Origin: Mycobacterium sp. ITM-2016-00318
GTDB taxonomy: Bacteria > Actinomycetota > Actinomycetes > Mycobacteriales > Mycobacteriaceae
Assembly: GCF_002968285.2 (NCBI RefSeq)
Contig: NZ_CP134400.1
Coordinates: 2,976,001 to 3,040,000 of the forward strand
Direction: 5' to 3'
Length of the DNA: 64,000 nt
Each line of letters opens with the position of its first letter. The stretch's first letter is position 1. Positions 24,861 to 33,999 of the stretch are shown here, one piece after another. The notes beneath the pieces are model-generated. The model saw only the letters and a list, made by a program, of their open reading frames with translations. It was not told the origin of the DNA and made no database searches. The position numbers were made by a program, and so were the translations under genes.

Positions 24861-25754
24861 GTGCAGCAGGACCTGGTCGGGCTGGCGTTCGCCGCCGGAC
24901 TGGTGGCTGCGCTCAACCCGTGCGGCTTCGCCATGCTGCCCGCCTACCTCGCGTTGGTGGTGCGCGGCAACAACGACGAGGCCAAGAGTCCACCTGCCGC
25001 AGTCGGTCGCGCCGTGGCTGCGACGGCGGCCATGACGCTGGGCTTCCTCGTCGTCTTCGGCGCCTTCGGGGTCCTGACCGTCTCCCTGGCCTCGACGGTC
25101 CAGCGGTACATGCCCTATGTGACGATCGTCATCGGCGCCGCGCTCGTGGTGGCTGGACTGTGGTTGCTAGCCGGACGCGAACTCACTCTGGCCCAACCGA
25201 ATCGGCTGGCGCGCAGCACTTCGCGAGCCCCTACGCGCGGGCTCGGCTCGATGTTCGGCTACGGCGTCGGGTACGCGATCGCCTCGCTGTCCTGCACTGT
25301 GGCTCCGTTTCTCGCGGTGACGGGCGCGGGCATCGGCGGCAGATCCGCCGCCGAGCGCCTAGCGGTTTACGTCGCCTACGCCGCAGGCTTCGCCCTCATC
25401 GTCGGCGCGCTTGCCGTCGCGGTGGCGCTGGCGGGTTCGGCTCTGGTCGACCGGCTGCGCCGAATCCTGCCCTTCGCCAACCGAATCGGCGGTGCCGTGC
25501 TGACGGTGGTCGGCCTGTATGTCGCATATTACGGCTATTACGAGGTCAGGCTGTTCACCGCAGGCGGCAGCCCGGCCGACCCGGTGATCGCGGCGGCCGG
25601 GCGGCTCCAGGGCGCCATCGCGGGCTGGGTCCACCAGCACGGCGCATGGCCGTGGGTGGTGTTACTTGTCGCGCTGACGATTCCCGCGTTCACCTGGGCT
25701 TGGTTATCGAAACGGTCCCGTGCAAGTCGGGCCACGGCGGTCGGCGAACCATAG
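24861..25754 (+). CDS. ccdA: CcdA-like thiol-disulfide electron-transfer membrane protein
   Basis: A protein of 297 residues from GTG 24861 (VQQDLVGLAFAAGLV). Eight or so hydrophobic segments are seen. The two redox cysteines lie in LNPCGFAMLPAY (first repeat) and SLSCTVAPFLAVTGAG (second repeat), the hallmarks of the CcdA/DsbD transmembrane domain. It should carry electrons from cytoplasmic thioredoxin across the membrane to the Mpt53-like protein encoded 11 bp upstream. The last 65 bp overlap the antisense end of the GerW-like gene. Confidence 0.9.
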   Translation: MQQDLVGLAFAAGLVAALNPCGFAMLPAYLALVVRGNNDEAKSPPAAVGRAVAATAAMTLGFLVVFGAFGVLTVSLASTVQRYMPYVTIVIGAALVVAGLWLLAGRELTLAQPNRLARSTSRAPTRGLGSMFGYGVGYAIASLSCTVAPFLAVTGAGIGGRSAAERLAVYVAYAAGFALIVGALAVAVALAGSALVDRLRRILPFANRIGGAVLTVVGLYVAYYGYYEVRLFTAGGSPADPVIAAAGRLQGAIAGWVHQHGAWPWVVLLVALTIPAFTWAWLSKRSRASRATAVGEP

Positions 25755-26043
25755 CCAGCGTGCCGAAGGTCGCCGCGATCAGACCCTTCAGCGCTCCCAC
25801 CAAAGCGATCCGGGTCGAATCGAGCGCGGGCACCCAGGTCGCTTCGCCGTCCTTGATGACGAAAACGCCGACCGGTCTTGCGGCCAGCCGCAGATCGGTG
25901 TCCTGCACGCCCGGCCGCGTCCGGCCACGCACCCGCGCCACCGGCAGCACAGTCACACCGTCTGCCGTCTCGTACGGCTGGCCGTAGACCCGGGCGGCCG
26001 AAGGGTCGGGCACGATCGAGTCCAGGGCGTCTTGCAGCTTCAT
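25690..26043 (-). CDS. GerW/YtfJ-like protein
   Basis: A protein of 117 residues from ATG 26043 with AAAGGAAG upstream. The N-terminal part has the Spore_YtfJ pattern: a helix, then ARVYGQPYETADGVTVLPVARVRG (start of the beta-rich core) and LAARPVGVFVIKDGEATWVPALD. The family is named after Bacillus sporulation proteins but is widespread in non-sporulating actinobacteria, where its role is unknown. A C-terminal hydrophobic stretch ALVGALKGLIAATFGTLAM may contact the membrane. Its 3' end overlaps ccdA by 65 bp on the opposite strand. Confidence 0.75.
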   Translation of the reverse strand: MKLQDALDSIVPDPSAARVYGQPYETADGVTVLPVARVRGRTRPGVQDTDLRLAARPVGVFVIKDGEATWVPALDSTRIALVGALKGLIAATFGTLAMVRRPPWPDLHGTVSITKPR

Positions 26044-26131
26044 CGCTTCCTTTCAGTTCGTCCTCGATGACTTTCCCGACCGCGCATGGTCTGACTTCCA
26101 CGTGATCGTCGAGTAGGTGGAGGAGAGCGAC

Positions 26132-26419
26132 ATGGTGATCGTGGCGGGACATCTCATTGTCGGCCGGGAGGTGCGGGATGACTACCTGGCCGGCTGTGCA
26201 GAGGTCGTCCAGCTCGCCAGGTCGGCACCCGGCTGTCGGGACTTCGCGATCTCGGCCGACCTGCTCGATCCGGCCAGAATCAACGTTTTCGAGCGATGGG
26301 ACTCTGCGGTGTCGGTCGAAGCATTTCGGGGAAGCGGTCCAGGCCGGGACCAGTCGGCGATGATCATCGCGGCGTCGGTGTCCGAGTACGACGTCACGGG
26401 GCAACGCAAGCTGAGCTAA
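26132..26419 (+). CDS. antibiotic-biosynthesis-monooxygenase (ABM)-domain protein
   Basis: A protein of 95 residues. ATG 26132 (MVIVAGHLIVGREVRDDYLAGC) follows GGAGGAGAGCGAC, so it is preferred over the GTG at 26117 lying inside that ribosome-binding site. The core runs SAPGCRDFAISADLLDPARINVFERWDSAVSVEAF, a textbook ABM ferredoxin-like fold. Such small proteins dimerise and can oxidise quinones or degrade haem, or bind ligands. No partner gene is adjacent. Confidence 0.82.
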   Translation: MVIVAGHLIVGREVRDDYLAGCAEVVQLARSAPGCRDFAISADLLDPARINVFERWDSAVSVEAFRGSGPGRDQSAMIIAASVSEYDVTGQRKLS

Positions 26420-26560
26420 CGCCGGCAATGGCCGAGACGACGCAACGACCGGTTCCTCGAATCCGCGCCCCGTGCCGGCAACCGCGCTCTACACTCAATT
26501 GACAGCGGCGTCAGACATTTACGCCACCGGGGCGCCCACGTCAGAGGACCGGAGACAGCC

Positions 26561-26779
26561 ATGACCGTCTCGTTTTCACAGCCCGAAACCGTGAGCACGC
26601 TGCTGCGGGAACTCGGCATGTCCCACGCCTGCGTCAGGAAGACCAGGGCCGCCCTCGAGACGTGGCTGACATCCCACGAGCCTGGGCGACCGCTGCGATT
26701 GAGCCTTCGGGAGAACGGCTACGGCGGTCTGCTGCAGGGCGTCGACGACAGGCATCCGAAGCGGGACCGTCGAGTCTGA
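26561..26779 (+). CDS. small conserved-looking protein, function unknown
   Basis: A protein of 72 residues from ATG 26561 with CCGGAGACAGCC upstream. It has a helical N-terminal half (PETVSTLLRELGMSHACVRKTRAALETWL) and a basic C-terminus. I recognise no family and see no signal peptide. Good codon bias and a plausible ribosome-binding site support it as a gene. Confidence 0.55.
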   Translation: MTVSFSQPETVSTLLRELGMSHACVRKTRAALETWLTSHEPGRPLRLSLRENGYGGLLQGVDDRHPKRDRRV

Positions 26780-26790
26780 CCGTCGAGCGC

Positions 26791-26949
26791 TCAGCGATCG
26801 AAGTCGTCGTCCTTGATGGGGACGACCGTCGCCTGCTCGATCAGATCCGCCTCGTTCGCATCCGACTTGCGCGCCGCGCTGACCTCTGAGGGGTCGAGGC
26901 CGGCTTCCTCATCGTCGACGTCGACCGGAATGTCGTCGGGTTGAGTCAT
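26791..26949 (-). CDS. small acidic protein, function unknown
   Basis: Translation from ATG 26949 gives 52 residues (MTQPDDIPVDVDDEEAGLD...). It is very acidic (about a quarter Asp/Glu) and probably disordered, ending IKDDDFDR. AAGGGAG lies about 10 bp before the start. Short acidic mycobacterial proteins of this kind exist without known function. It is convergent with the 72-residue gene. Confidence 0.5.
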   Translation of the reverse strand: MTQPDDIPVDVDDEEAGLDPSEVSAARKSDANEADLIEQATVVPIKDDDFDR

Positions 26950-27001
26950 GAACTGATTGTCTCCCTTCATGGATAGGGATGTAACTGCGCGTTCGCGGTA
27001 G

Positions 27002-28000
<999 letters not shown>

Positions 28001-28921
28001 TCAGAGGTCGCGCGACCAGTACTCGCCGACGATGTCGTGACCGAATTTGGTCTCCGGCTCAGAACGGTCGAGCGAGAAGCCCGCACGTTGGTAAATCCTG
28101 CAGGCCTGCGTTTGAAGGTCGGTGGTCCACAACATGATTCGGGTGTAACCGGACCGCCGGGCGAAATCCAGGCACTGATCGACCAGGCGGGTGCCGACGC
28201 CCGCACCGCGCGCCTGCGGCTCGACGAGCAGCAGCCGTAGCTGCGCGGTGTTGGCGTCGTCGGCCGCAGTGCAGAAGATGGAGCCGACGCGGTCGCCGCC
28301 GAGTTCGGCGATCCACGCCCCTTCGCGCGCGTTGTCACCGCGGTCGACGAAATCGGCGACGACGCGCGCGACGAGCCCCTCGAATCCCGCACCCCAACCG
28401 TGCTCGGCGGCATATCTGGCGCCGTGCCGCGCAACCACCCAGCCGAGGTCACCCGGCGCGGGCGGCCGCAGAACGAGGCCGCCGACGCCGTCTCGATCGT
28501 CGTCGAGCACACGGCGGATCCGGCCCATCGCCGACCCGAGCTGACAGCGTTGGTCCTCGTCCAGCCTGGCGACCAGGCGGTCGATCGCTTCCGCCTGCAG
28601 CGAGTCGGCCTCGACGAACGCGGCATGCCCCGCAGGCGTCAGACGAACGACGTGACGGCGCCCATCGGTCGCCGACGGTTCGCGTTGGACGAGGCCGTCG
28701 GCGATGAACCTGGACAGGATGCGGCTCAGATACCCGGCATCCAGGTCCAGGTCGCGCCGCAGATCCGTCACGGCCTGCTGGTCGCTGTGCGCCAGCTCGA
28801 ACAACACCCGAGCCTCGGTCAATCCGAAGGCGGAGCCGGCCAACTTGGGCCGAAGCAGCCCAATGATGCGGGTGTAGAAGCGGTTGAATTCTCGAATCTG
28901 CGTCACGACCGCCCTCGGCAT
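28001..28921 (-). CDS. MarR-type regulator fused to GNAT acetyltransferase
   Basis: The protein has 306 residues from ATG 28921 (MPRAVVTQIREFNRF). Residues 1-140 are a MarR winged helix (LTEARVLFELAHSDQQAV, then DLDAGYLSRILSRFIADGL and EPSATDGRRHVVRLTPAG). Residues 150-306 are a GNAT domain with the acetyl-CoA loop LLLVEPQARGAGVGTRLVD and RIYQRAGF. Such fusions may sense a small amine or acyl-CoA. The start codon touches a perfect palindrome (28921-28939), with a second one upstream, pointing to autoregulation. The cyclopropane synthase gene is divergent and would share this control region. It ends directly against the mycolyltransferase gene (stop to stop). Confidence 0.9.
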   Translation of the reverse strand: MPRAVVTQIREFNRFYTRIIGLLRPKLAGSAFGLTEARVLFELAHSDQQAVTDLRRDLDLDAGYLSRILSRFIADGLVQREPSATDGRRHVVRLTPAGHAAFVEADSLQAEAIDRLVARLDEDQRCQLGSAMGRIRRVLDDDRDGVGGLVLRPPAPGDLGWVVARHGARYAAEHGWGAGFEGLVARVVADFVDRGDNAREGAWIAELGGDRVGSIFCTAADDANTAQLRLLLVEPQARGAGVGTRLVDQCLDFARRSGYTRIMLWTTDLQTQACRIYQRAGFSLDRSEPETKFGHDIVGEYWSRDL

Positions 28922-28939
28922 AGTTGACAGAGTCAACTA
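28921..28939. promoter_or_regulatory. MarR-type operator 1 (perfect palindrome)
   Basis: TAGTTGAC-AGA-GTCAACTA is a perfect inverted repeat with 8-bp arms. It overlaps the start codon of the MarR-GNAT gene, so bound protein would block its expression. Its centre is 21 bp from that of the next palindrome, two helical turns. Confidence 0.75.
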
Positions 28940-28944
28940 TTTAC

Positions 28945-28957
28945 TTGACCTTGTCAA
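28945..28957. promoter_or_regulatory. MarR-type operator 2
   Basis: TTGAC-CTT-GTCAA repeats the TTGAC/GTCAA half-sites of operator 1 with the same 3-base spacer. The two sites lie on the same helix face. Together they probably form the binding region of the divergently encoded MarR-GNAT protein and may also control the cyclopropane synthase. Confidence 0.65.
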
Positions 28958-29076
28958 CAATTGCCCGTTTCGGGATATGCCGGCTGCACCCGTTATCCTC
29001 TACGAACCAGCATCGGCCGAGACCACCGCGCCGACCATGCCTGGAAAAAATCGTCGAAACGCCGAAAGGCCCTACC

Positions 29077-29961
29077 TTGTCAAAGACACCGGCAGGCACC
29101 CCGAACCTGGAGCCGCACTTCGAGGACGTCCAGGCGCACTACGACCTGTCCGACGACTTCTTCCGGCTCTTCCTCGACCCGACGCAGACTTACAGCTGCG
29201 CCTACTTCCAGCGCGACGACATGACGCTCGAGGAAGCCCAGATCGCCAAGATCGATCTGTCCCTCGGCAAGCTCGGACTGCAGCCCGGCATGACACTGCT
29301 CGACGTCGGCTGCGGCTGGGGTGCCACCCTGCGCCGTGCCATCGAAAAATACGACGTGAATGCCATCGGGTTGACCCTGAGCCGCAACCAGCAGGCACAT
29401 GTTCAGAAGAAATTCGACGAGCTGGACACCACGCGTTCACGGCGGGTGTTGCTGCAGGGTTGGGAGCAATTCGAAGAGCCGGTGGACCGGATCGTGTCGA
29501 TCGGCGCCTTCGAGCATTTCGGCTTCGACCGCTACGACGACTTCTTCACCATGGCCTACAACGCGCTTCCCGCCGACGGTGTCATGATGCTGCACACGAT
29601 CGTGCAAGCCAGCAAGCAAGAGGTCGAAGAGCGCGGACTGCCGATCACGATGCGCCATCTCAAGTTCTTCAAGTTCATCATGGACGAAATCTTCCCCGGC
29701 GGCCGGTTGCCGTCGGTCGACCTGGTGAAGGAGCGCGCCGTCAAGGCCGGTTTCGACGTCCAACTGGTCCAGCCGCTCCGGCTGCACTACGCCCGCACTT
29801 TAGATAACTGGTCGGCGGCCCTGGAAGCCCACAAGGACGAGGCGATCGCGATTCAGTCGCAGGAGGTGTACGACCGGTACATGCGCTACCTGACCGGTTG
29901 TGCCGACCTTTTCCGCGATGGCTACACCGACGTCTGTCAGTTCACGCTGGTCAAGAGCTGA
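29077..29961 (+). CDS. mycolic-acid cyclopropane synthase family methyltransferase
   Basis: A protein of 294 residues beginning at TTG 29077 ([19 protein letters not shown]), with GAAAGG 7 bp upstream; the frame continues upstream to 28924 through the MarR operators and is not used. [35 protein letters not shown], the SAM motif [25 protein letters not shown] and [10 protein letters not shown] are those of CmaA/PcaA/MmaA enzymes. These add a methylene or methyl group from SAM to double bonds in mycolic acids on the carrier protein. Overall it reads closest to PcaA/CmaA2, but the exact position and product cannot be told. Confidence 0.92.
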   Translation: MSKTPAGTPNLEPHFEDVQAHYDLSDDFFRLFLDPTQTYSCAYFQRDDMTLEEAQIAKIDLSLGKLGLQPGMTLLDVGCGWGATLRRAIEKYDVNAIGLTLSRNQQAHVQKKFDELDTTRSRRVLLQGWEQFEEPVDRIVSIGAFEHFGFDRYDDFFTMAYNALPADGVMMLHTIVQASKQEVEERGLPITMRHLKFFKFIMDEIFPGGRLPSVDLVKERAVKAGFDVQLVQPLRLHYARTLDNWSAALEAHKDEAIAIQSQEVYDRYMRYLTGCADLFRDGYTDVCQFTLVKS

Positions 29962-29982
29962 CGACGGTTCTGGCCGCACACC

Positions 29983-30190
29983 TCAGGGTGGCTGCCGAAA
30001 CCTCCGCCACAACCGCAGCGGCAACAACCTCATCAGCGGTGCGCGCTTACCCAGATCATCGGTGTTGCGCGGATTGAGCGCTGCGGCATAGTGTTTCGAG
30101 TCGTCGGCCCTCGGCCTTCACACCCCACATCATCTCGACGACGCCGCCGATCGCCATCACCGCCGCGCCGATGAGAACGACAGCATAACC
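29983..30190 (-). pseudogene. decayed C-terminus of a membrane protein (possibly an MFS transporter)
   Basis: On the reverse strand, 30190 to 30056 reads GYAVVLIGAAVMAIGG, a hydrophobic helix, then VVEMMWGVKAEGRRLE before running to a stop. A neighbouring frame continues KHYAAALNPRNTDDLG and ends at 29983. One frameshift joins the two. No start or upstream coding part is present; a TGA lies just before. A last TM helix followed by G(V)xAEgrsLE is what many MFS transporters end with, so this is likely a remnant. The family call is weak. Confidence 0.35.
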
Positions 30191-30234
30191 TGACCGCGCA
30201 CACCGGATTCAACCCACGGCGTACTTTGACTCGT

Positions 30235-30798
30235 ATGAGCGGTGGGGACCCTGGTTGGCTTCGGTCCTCTCCGGCGAGAGCGCTGATGCTCGCCACGTTC
30301 GTCATGTCGTTGGCGTTGGGCACCGGTTTCCTGCTGTTGACCGGTCCGGACGGCGACCCTACGGGGACGCTGACTGGTGCCACGCCGATGACCGACGAAC
30401 AGGCGGCGGGTCAGGTGGTCGACTCGGCACGGCAGATCGTCGACAGCGCGACGCTCAAAGGAGTGAGCGGCAGCTACATCTTCATGTCGTGTACGAGCCT
30501 GCACGATCCGCCCTACCAAGCGGCCGTGTACCTCAATTTCGCGCTGCCCAAGACGAATTCGGCCAAGCGAATCCGCGAGGTCGCCGAGGCGATGCTGGCC
30601 AGCGGCTGGCAGGAGGCGCCCGCGATGGGTGAACACTTCGGCATGAAGTTGACGAAGGACGGCGTGACGACGACCTTCCACGAGAACCCGGACGATCCGG
30701 CGTTCGCGACCGTGCGTATCTACGGGGAATGCCGTGTGACGTCCGATCACCGTAATGACAACCCGGCCTTCACCGACATCACCGACCGCCTCGGTTGA
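30235..30798 (+). CDS. LppJ-like protein with an N-terminal membrane anchor
   Basis: A protein of 187 residues from ATG 30235. The body (MTDEQAAGQVVDSARQIV, SYIFMSCTSLHDPPYQ, AAVYLNFALP, EAMLASGWQEAP, YGECRVTSDHRNDN) follows M. tuberculosis LppJ (Rv2080) as I remember it, including the two Cys. The N-terminal hydrophobic segment LMLATFVMSLALGTGFLLLTG has no Cys lipobox, so it would be held by a TM helix or released. The function of LppJ is unknown. Upstream TTG 30226 is rejected as a weaker start. Confidence 0.75.
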   Translation: MSGGDPGWLRSSPARALMLATFVMSLALGTGFLLLTGPDGDPTGTLTGATPMTDEQAAGQVVDSARQIVDSATLKGVSGSYIFMSCTSLHDPPYQAAVYLNFALPKTNSAKRIREVAEAMLASGWQEAPAMGEHFGMKLTKDGVTTTFHENPDDPAFATVRIYGECRVTSDHRNDNPAFTDITDRLG

Positions 30799-31066
30799 GG
30801 GTCCGCTGCAACAACACCGTGTCCAGCCAGCGGCGGGCCGCGACTCCATTGCGCGCAATAGGCGTAGCCCGCGATGTCGCCGTTGCGTTCGGCGGCGAGG
30901 AAAGGCAGCCCGCTGTCGAGCACCGTATCGAACCGTCGTCGCCATTCCCGCGCATCGGGAGGTTCGATTTCGAACGTCGCCACGCCGGTTCGCACATGGT
31001 GGGCATAGATGTCGGCGACGCGTCGAGGTCATCTGCCACGGCGCGCCGGACGGTCGGTCCAGTCAT
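30795..31066 (-). pseudogene. decayed GNAT acetyltransferase (phosphinothricin-acetyltransferase-like)
   Basis: ATG 31066 opens MTGPTVRRAVADDLDA, a typical GNAT N-terminus. A frameshift near 31018 then moves the continuation DIYAHHVRTGVATFE to another frame, which runs through WRRRFDTVLDSGLPFLAAERN and GDIAGYAYCAQW. A second shift near 30850 displaces SRPAAGW. The acetyl-CoA-binding loop and C-terminal half are absent, cut off at the end of the LppJ-like gene. It is non-functional as it stands. Confidence 0.75.
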
Positions 31067-31076
31067 ACCGACTCCG

Positions 31077-31454
31077 TCAGCAGGCGACCGGATGCGATTC
31101 GCAGTAGGGCGTCTTGCCGGGAAAGCGGTAACGATGCTCGGCGACCCACCGGTAGATCGCTTCCTGCGCCGGCCTCATCCCGGGAATTCGGTAGACCAGT
31201 AGCGGAAGCCGGGTGCCCAGTGCCGCCGAGACGGCAGCGTTGACGGCCTCCGCGCCCGCGTACACCCGGCCTGAGGAATCCAGCCATCGCACACTGTCCA
31301 TCAGGCGCTCCGGCGCGATGCCGAGTCGTTCCGCGGTGCCTGCGCCTTGCAGCGGTTCGGTCCGCAGATCGCCCGTGCGGTTCAACGTGAGCAGGAAGTC
31401 CCTTGACCGCGTGCACATCCCGCACGCGCCGTCGAAGAAGAGGACTCCGGCCAT
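31077..31454 (-). CDS. DCC-family thiol-disulfide oxidoreductase-like protein (DUF393)
   Basis: A protein of 125 residues from ATG 31454 (MAGVLFFDGACGMCTRSRDFLL). The family signature FDGxCxxC is intact (DGACGMC). Downstream are AERLGIAPERLMDSVRWLDSSGRVYAGAEAV and the C-terminal Tyr-Arg-rich part YRWVAEHRYRFPG. The fold is thioredoxin-like and the function largely unknown. The reading frame continues upstream without a stop into the tail of the decayed nitronate-monooxygenase gene, an odd arrangement. Confidence 0.82.
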   Translation of the reverse strand: MAGVLFFDGACGMCTRSRDFLLTLNRTGDLRTEPLQGAGTAERLGIAPERLMDSVRWLDSSGRVYAGAEAVNAAVSAALGTRLPLLVYRIPGMRPAQEAIYRWVAEHRYRFPGKTPYCESHPVAC

Positions 31455-32437
31455 ATTCTCATTGTCCCCCCGCGAGAGGTCCGCGACAGCTTGCCGGGCC
31501 GATGTGACCGACGTCATCCGGAGCGCACTCTCGCCGGCGTAGCAGGCCGCGCGGTCGACCGTGGACGCAGGCATGCCCGCAGTCGGCGCGATCGGTGAGA
31601 ACACCGGCAGCCTCGGATTCTGCAGTTTACGGCCGCAGTCGTCGCAGGCAGCTTTGCCAGGATCGCGCTGCCCCGCGTGATCGCCCGTGTGACCGCCTTG
31701 GCCGTCCCGTCCGGATGACACCACCGCTCTGTTGCGGCATTGGGGATCACCCGGTGCGGCGCGGGCCACCCGAGCCCGAACAACGTCGTCGAAAACGTCC
31801 TGTCGGCGGTCAGAACCCGGCGTTGGTACTCGGGGTGTGCCCGCGACTCGGTAGTGAGCAGGAAACGGGTCCCCGCGACGACGCCGCTCGCTCCGGCGGC
31901 CAACGCCGCTCGGGTGTCGGCGCCGCTGGCGACACCGCCCGCGAGCAACACCGGCCTGCCGTCGGCGACTGCGATGGCGCGCGGTAGGAACTGCAGCGCC
32001 TCGGTCGTCCCGCTGAGATGACCGCCCGCCTCCCGCCCTGCGCGATGAGTCCGTCGGCGTTCCAACCGATCGCGCGTAGGGCCTGCTCGTGCGTGCCCAC
32101 CATCACGAAGACGAAATCCCTGCCGCCCTCAGCTCGTCGACCAGTTCCCGGCACCGCCGAACGCCACCACGGCCACATCGATGCGTTCGCCTACACACGC
32201 CGACACATGGCTGCGCCGCAGAAACGGAGTGAGCAGGTTGACGGCGACCGCCCGGTCCGGCGCGACTTCGCGCACATGGCTTATCGACTCTCGCAGCTCG
32301 GAGACAGGGGCGAGGCCGAGCGTGCCAAGGCCGCCCGCGTCGGCGACCGCGGCGGCGAGCTCGGGGCCTACGAGACCGCCGCCCATCCCGGCCTGGGCGA
32401 CGGGAACGTCCAGGCGCAACCGGTCAAGCAGGTCCAT
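31455..32437 (-). pseudogene. nitronate monooxygenase-like gene with several frameshifts
   Basis: Starting at ATG 32437, the reverse strand reads MDLLDRLRLDVPVAQAGMGGG and follows the FMN-dependent NMO fold. Two shifts occur between about 32140 and 32120 (ELVDELRAAG, then DFVFVMVGTHEQ in another frame), one near 32035 (after DGLIAQG, before EAGGHLSGTTEAL) and one near 31655 (before RLPVFSPIAPTAGMP). The C-terminal text STVDRAACYAGESALR is still recognisable. At least four lesions make this an old pseudogene rather than a base-calling accident. It overlaps the end of the agmatinase gene by 14 bp. Confidence 0.85.
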
Positions 32438-33476
32438 ACGCAGGAGGACCGGGCGGAGTCGGGTTGGCCGCCGAGTCGCGGCGACGGGCGGCCATCCCGG
32501 CGAGCGCCTCGAAGACCACGCGGTGCGCGGCGTTCACGGTGAGTTCGGCGTGGTCGTAGGCGGGGGCCACCTCGACGACGTCGACGCCGACGACATCGTG
32601 GTCGTAGCAGAGCTGGCGCACCATGCGGAGGAGGTCGGCGCTGGTGATGCCGCCTGGTTCCGGTGTCCCGGTTCCCGGGGCGTGCGCGGGATCCATGACG
32701 TCGACGTCGACAGAGACATAGAGCTTGTCCGCCTTGGCCAGCGCCTCGGCGACCGCGTCGCGAAGCACCTCCTTGAAGCCGCGCTCCCAAATCTCCTGCA
32801 TGGTGTGCCACGTCATGCCTTGTTCGAGCATCCACTCGAAGGTGTCCTGCGGAGGCCAGTAGCCGCGCAAACCGACTTGAACGAAGTGGGTACCGGGTAC
32901 CGCACCCGACTCGATCAGCCGGCGCATCGGGGTGCCGTGGCTGGCGAGGTTCCCATCGATGATGTCGGCGGTGTCGGCATGTGCGTCGAAGTGCACGATG
33001 CCGACGTTGCCATAACCGTGTACGTCGGCGACGGCGGTCGCCGCGGGCCAGGTGATCGAGTGGTCACCGCCGAGAATGACCGGCACGATCCCGCGCGACG
33101 CCACGGCGTGGACGCGCTCGCGGATGTTGTTGTGCGACACCTCCGTCTGGCCGTGGGGGCAGAACGCGTCGCCGAAATCCACGACCTCCAGCCAGTCGAA
33201 GATCTCCAGCCCGTAATCGAGGTGGTAGGTACCCGGCTCGTAGGCGGTCGCGCGGATGGCACGAGGGCCGAATCTGGCGCCGGGCCGGTTCGTCGTGGCG
33301 ATGTCGAACGGTGCACCGACGATCGCGACGTCGGGTCGCCAAGAGTCCAGCTGTTCGGTCTCGGTCAGAAACGGCCGGTGGCCGAACGACGCGAGGCCCG
33401 AGTAGGACAGGTCGAGTTGCTCGGCCATCCCCGGCGGCAAGTCCCGCTGCGGCACGTGGTCGTGCTGATCGCCCAT
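32424..33476 (-). CDS. speB: agmatinase-type ureohydrolase
   Basis: A 350-residue protein of the arginase/agmatinase fold. The binuclear Mn ligands are all visible: GGDHSITWP, FDAHADTAD and SVDVDVMDPAHAPG. RPGARFGPRAIR is the usual N-terminal signature. It should hydrolyse agmatine or another guanidino compound to urea and an amine, in the cytoplasm. The specificity among agmatinase, guanidinobutyrase and related enzymes cannot be fixed from sequence. ATG 33476 (MGDQHDHVPQ) is the only reasonable start. Confidence 0.88.
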   Translation of the reverse strand: MGDQHDHVPQRDLPPGMAEQLDLSYSGLASFGHRPFLTETEQLDSWRPDVAIVGAPFDIATTNRPGARFGPRAIRATAYEPGTYHLDYGLEIFDWLEVVDFGDAFCPHGQTEVSHNNIRERVHAVASRGIVPVILGGDHSITWPAATAVADVHGYGNVGIVHFDAHADTADIIDGNLASHGTPMRRLIESGAVPGTHFVQVGLRGYWPPQDTFEWMLEQGMTWHTMQEIWERGFKEVLRDAVAEALAKADKLYVSVDVDVMDPAHAPGTGTPEPGGITSADLLRMVRQLCYDHDVVGVDVVEVAPAYDHAELTVNAAHRVVFEALAGMAARRRDSAANPTPPGPPAYGPA

Positions 33477-33531
33477 GGGCGTGACAGTACCGCCCGCTCA
33501 GGCCCGATTCCGGCGATACCGGAACCGAAGA

Positions 33532-33999
33532 TCACAACCCGGCGAACTCCGCGAACTTCGTCAGACCCGCACCCCAGCCATCGGCGGCGCCCACCGCATC
33601 GGCCATGCCTTGACCGCCTTCGCTCATCCGCCAGAAGTCCTTGTGTACCACGGTGACTCGGGTACGGTCATCCTCGGCGGCGAACGTCACCGTCACACGT
33701 GAGGCCTTCTCGACATCGCTCTCCAGCTGCCAGGTCCCGTTGATCATCCACGCGAAGGTGAACCCGGCGGGCGGGTCCCATTCGGTGACCTGGCCCCACA
33801 CCGATTGGCTGCCGTCCTCGCTGGTGTCGTACAACCGCCCGCCGATCTGCGGTTCGACGGTTATCGCCACAACGGGGGACGTCGCAAGATGGTGCTCGGC
33901 GGGCCACCATTCGCCCATCCGTTTGGTGAAGAGGTCGAACGCCCGCTGCGGCGTTCCGGCTACGGTGACCTCGCGGCGGACATCGGTGATCGTGGTCAT
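33532..33999 (-). CDS. AHSA1/SRPBCC-domain protein
   Basis: A protein of 155 residues from ATG 33999 with AGGAG upstream. The sequence TDVRREVTVAGTPQRAFDLFTKRMGEWWP, GGRLYDTSEDGSQSVWGQV and WDPPAGFTFAW is the START-like fold of the AHSA1 family, which binds small hydrophobic ligands. It overlaps the ArsR gene by 4 bp (ATGA). ArsR plus AHSA1 is a common pair in actinobacteria in which the regulator controls its partner. Confidence 0.87.
   Translation of the reverse strand: MTTITDVRREVTVAGTPQRAFDLFTKRMGEWWPAEHHLATSPVVAITVEPQIGGRLYDTSEDGSQSVWGQVTEWDPPAGFTFAWMINGTWQLESDVEKASRVTVTFAAEDDRTRVTVVHKDFWRMSEGGQGMADAVGAADGWGAGLTKFAEFAGL

Noticed and set aside
31455-32437. Programmed frameshifting in the nitronate monooxygenase gene
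   Set aside because: There are at least four shifts without slippery heptamers and an intact paralogue exists at 43142-44275, so decay is simpler.
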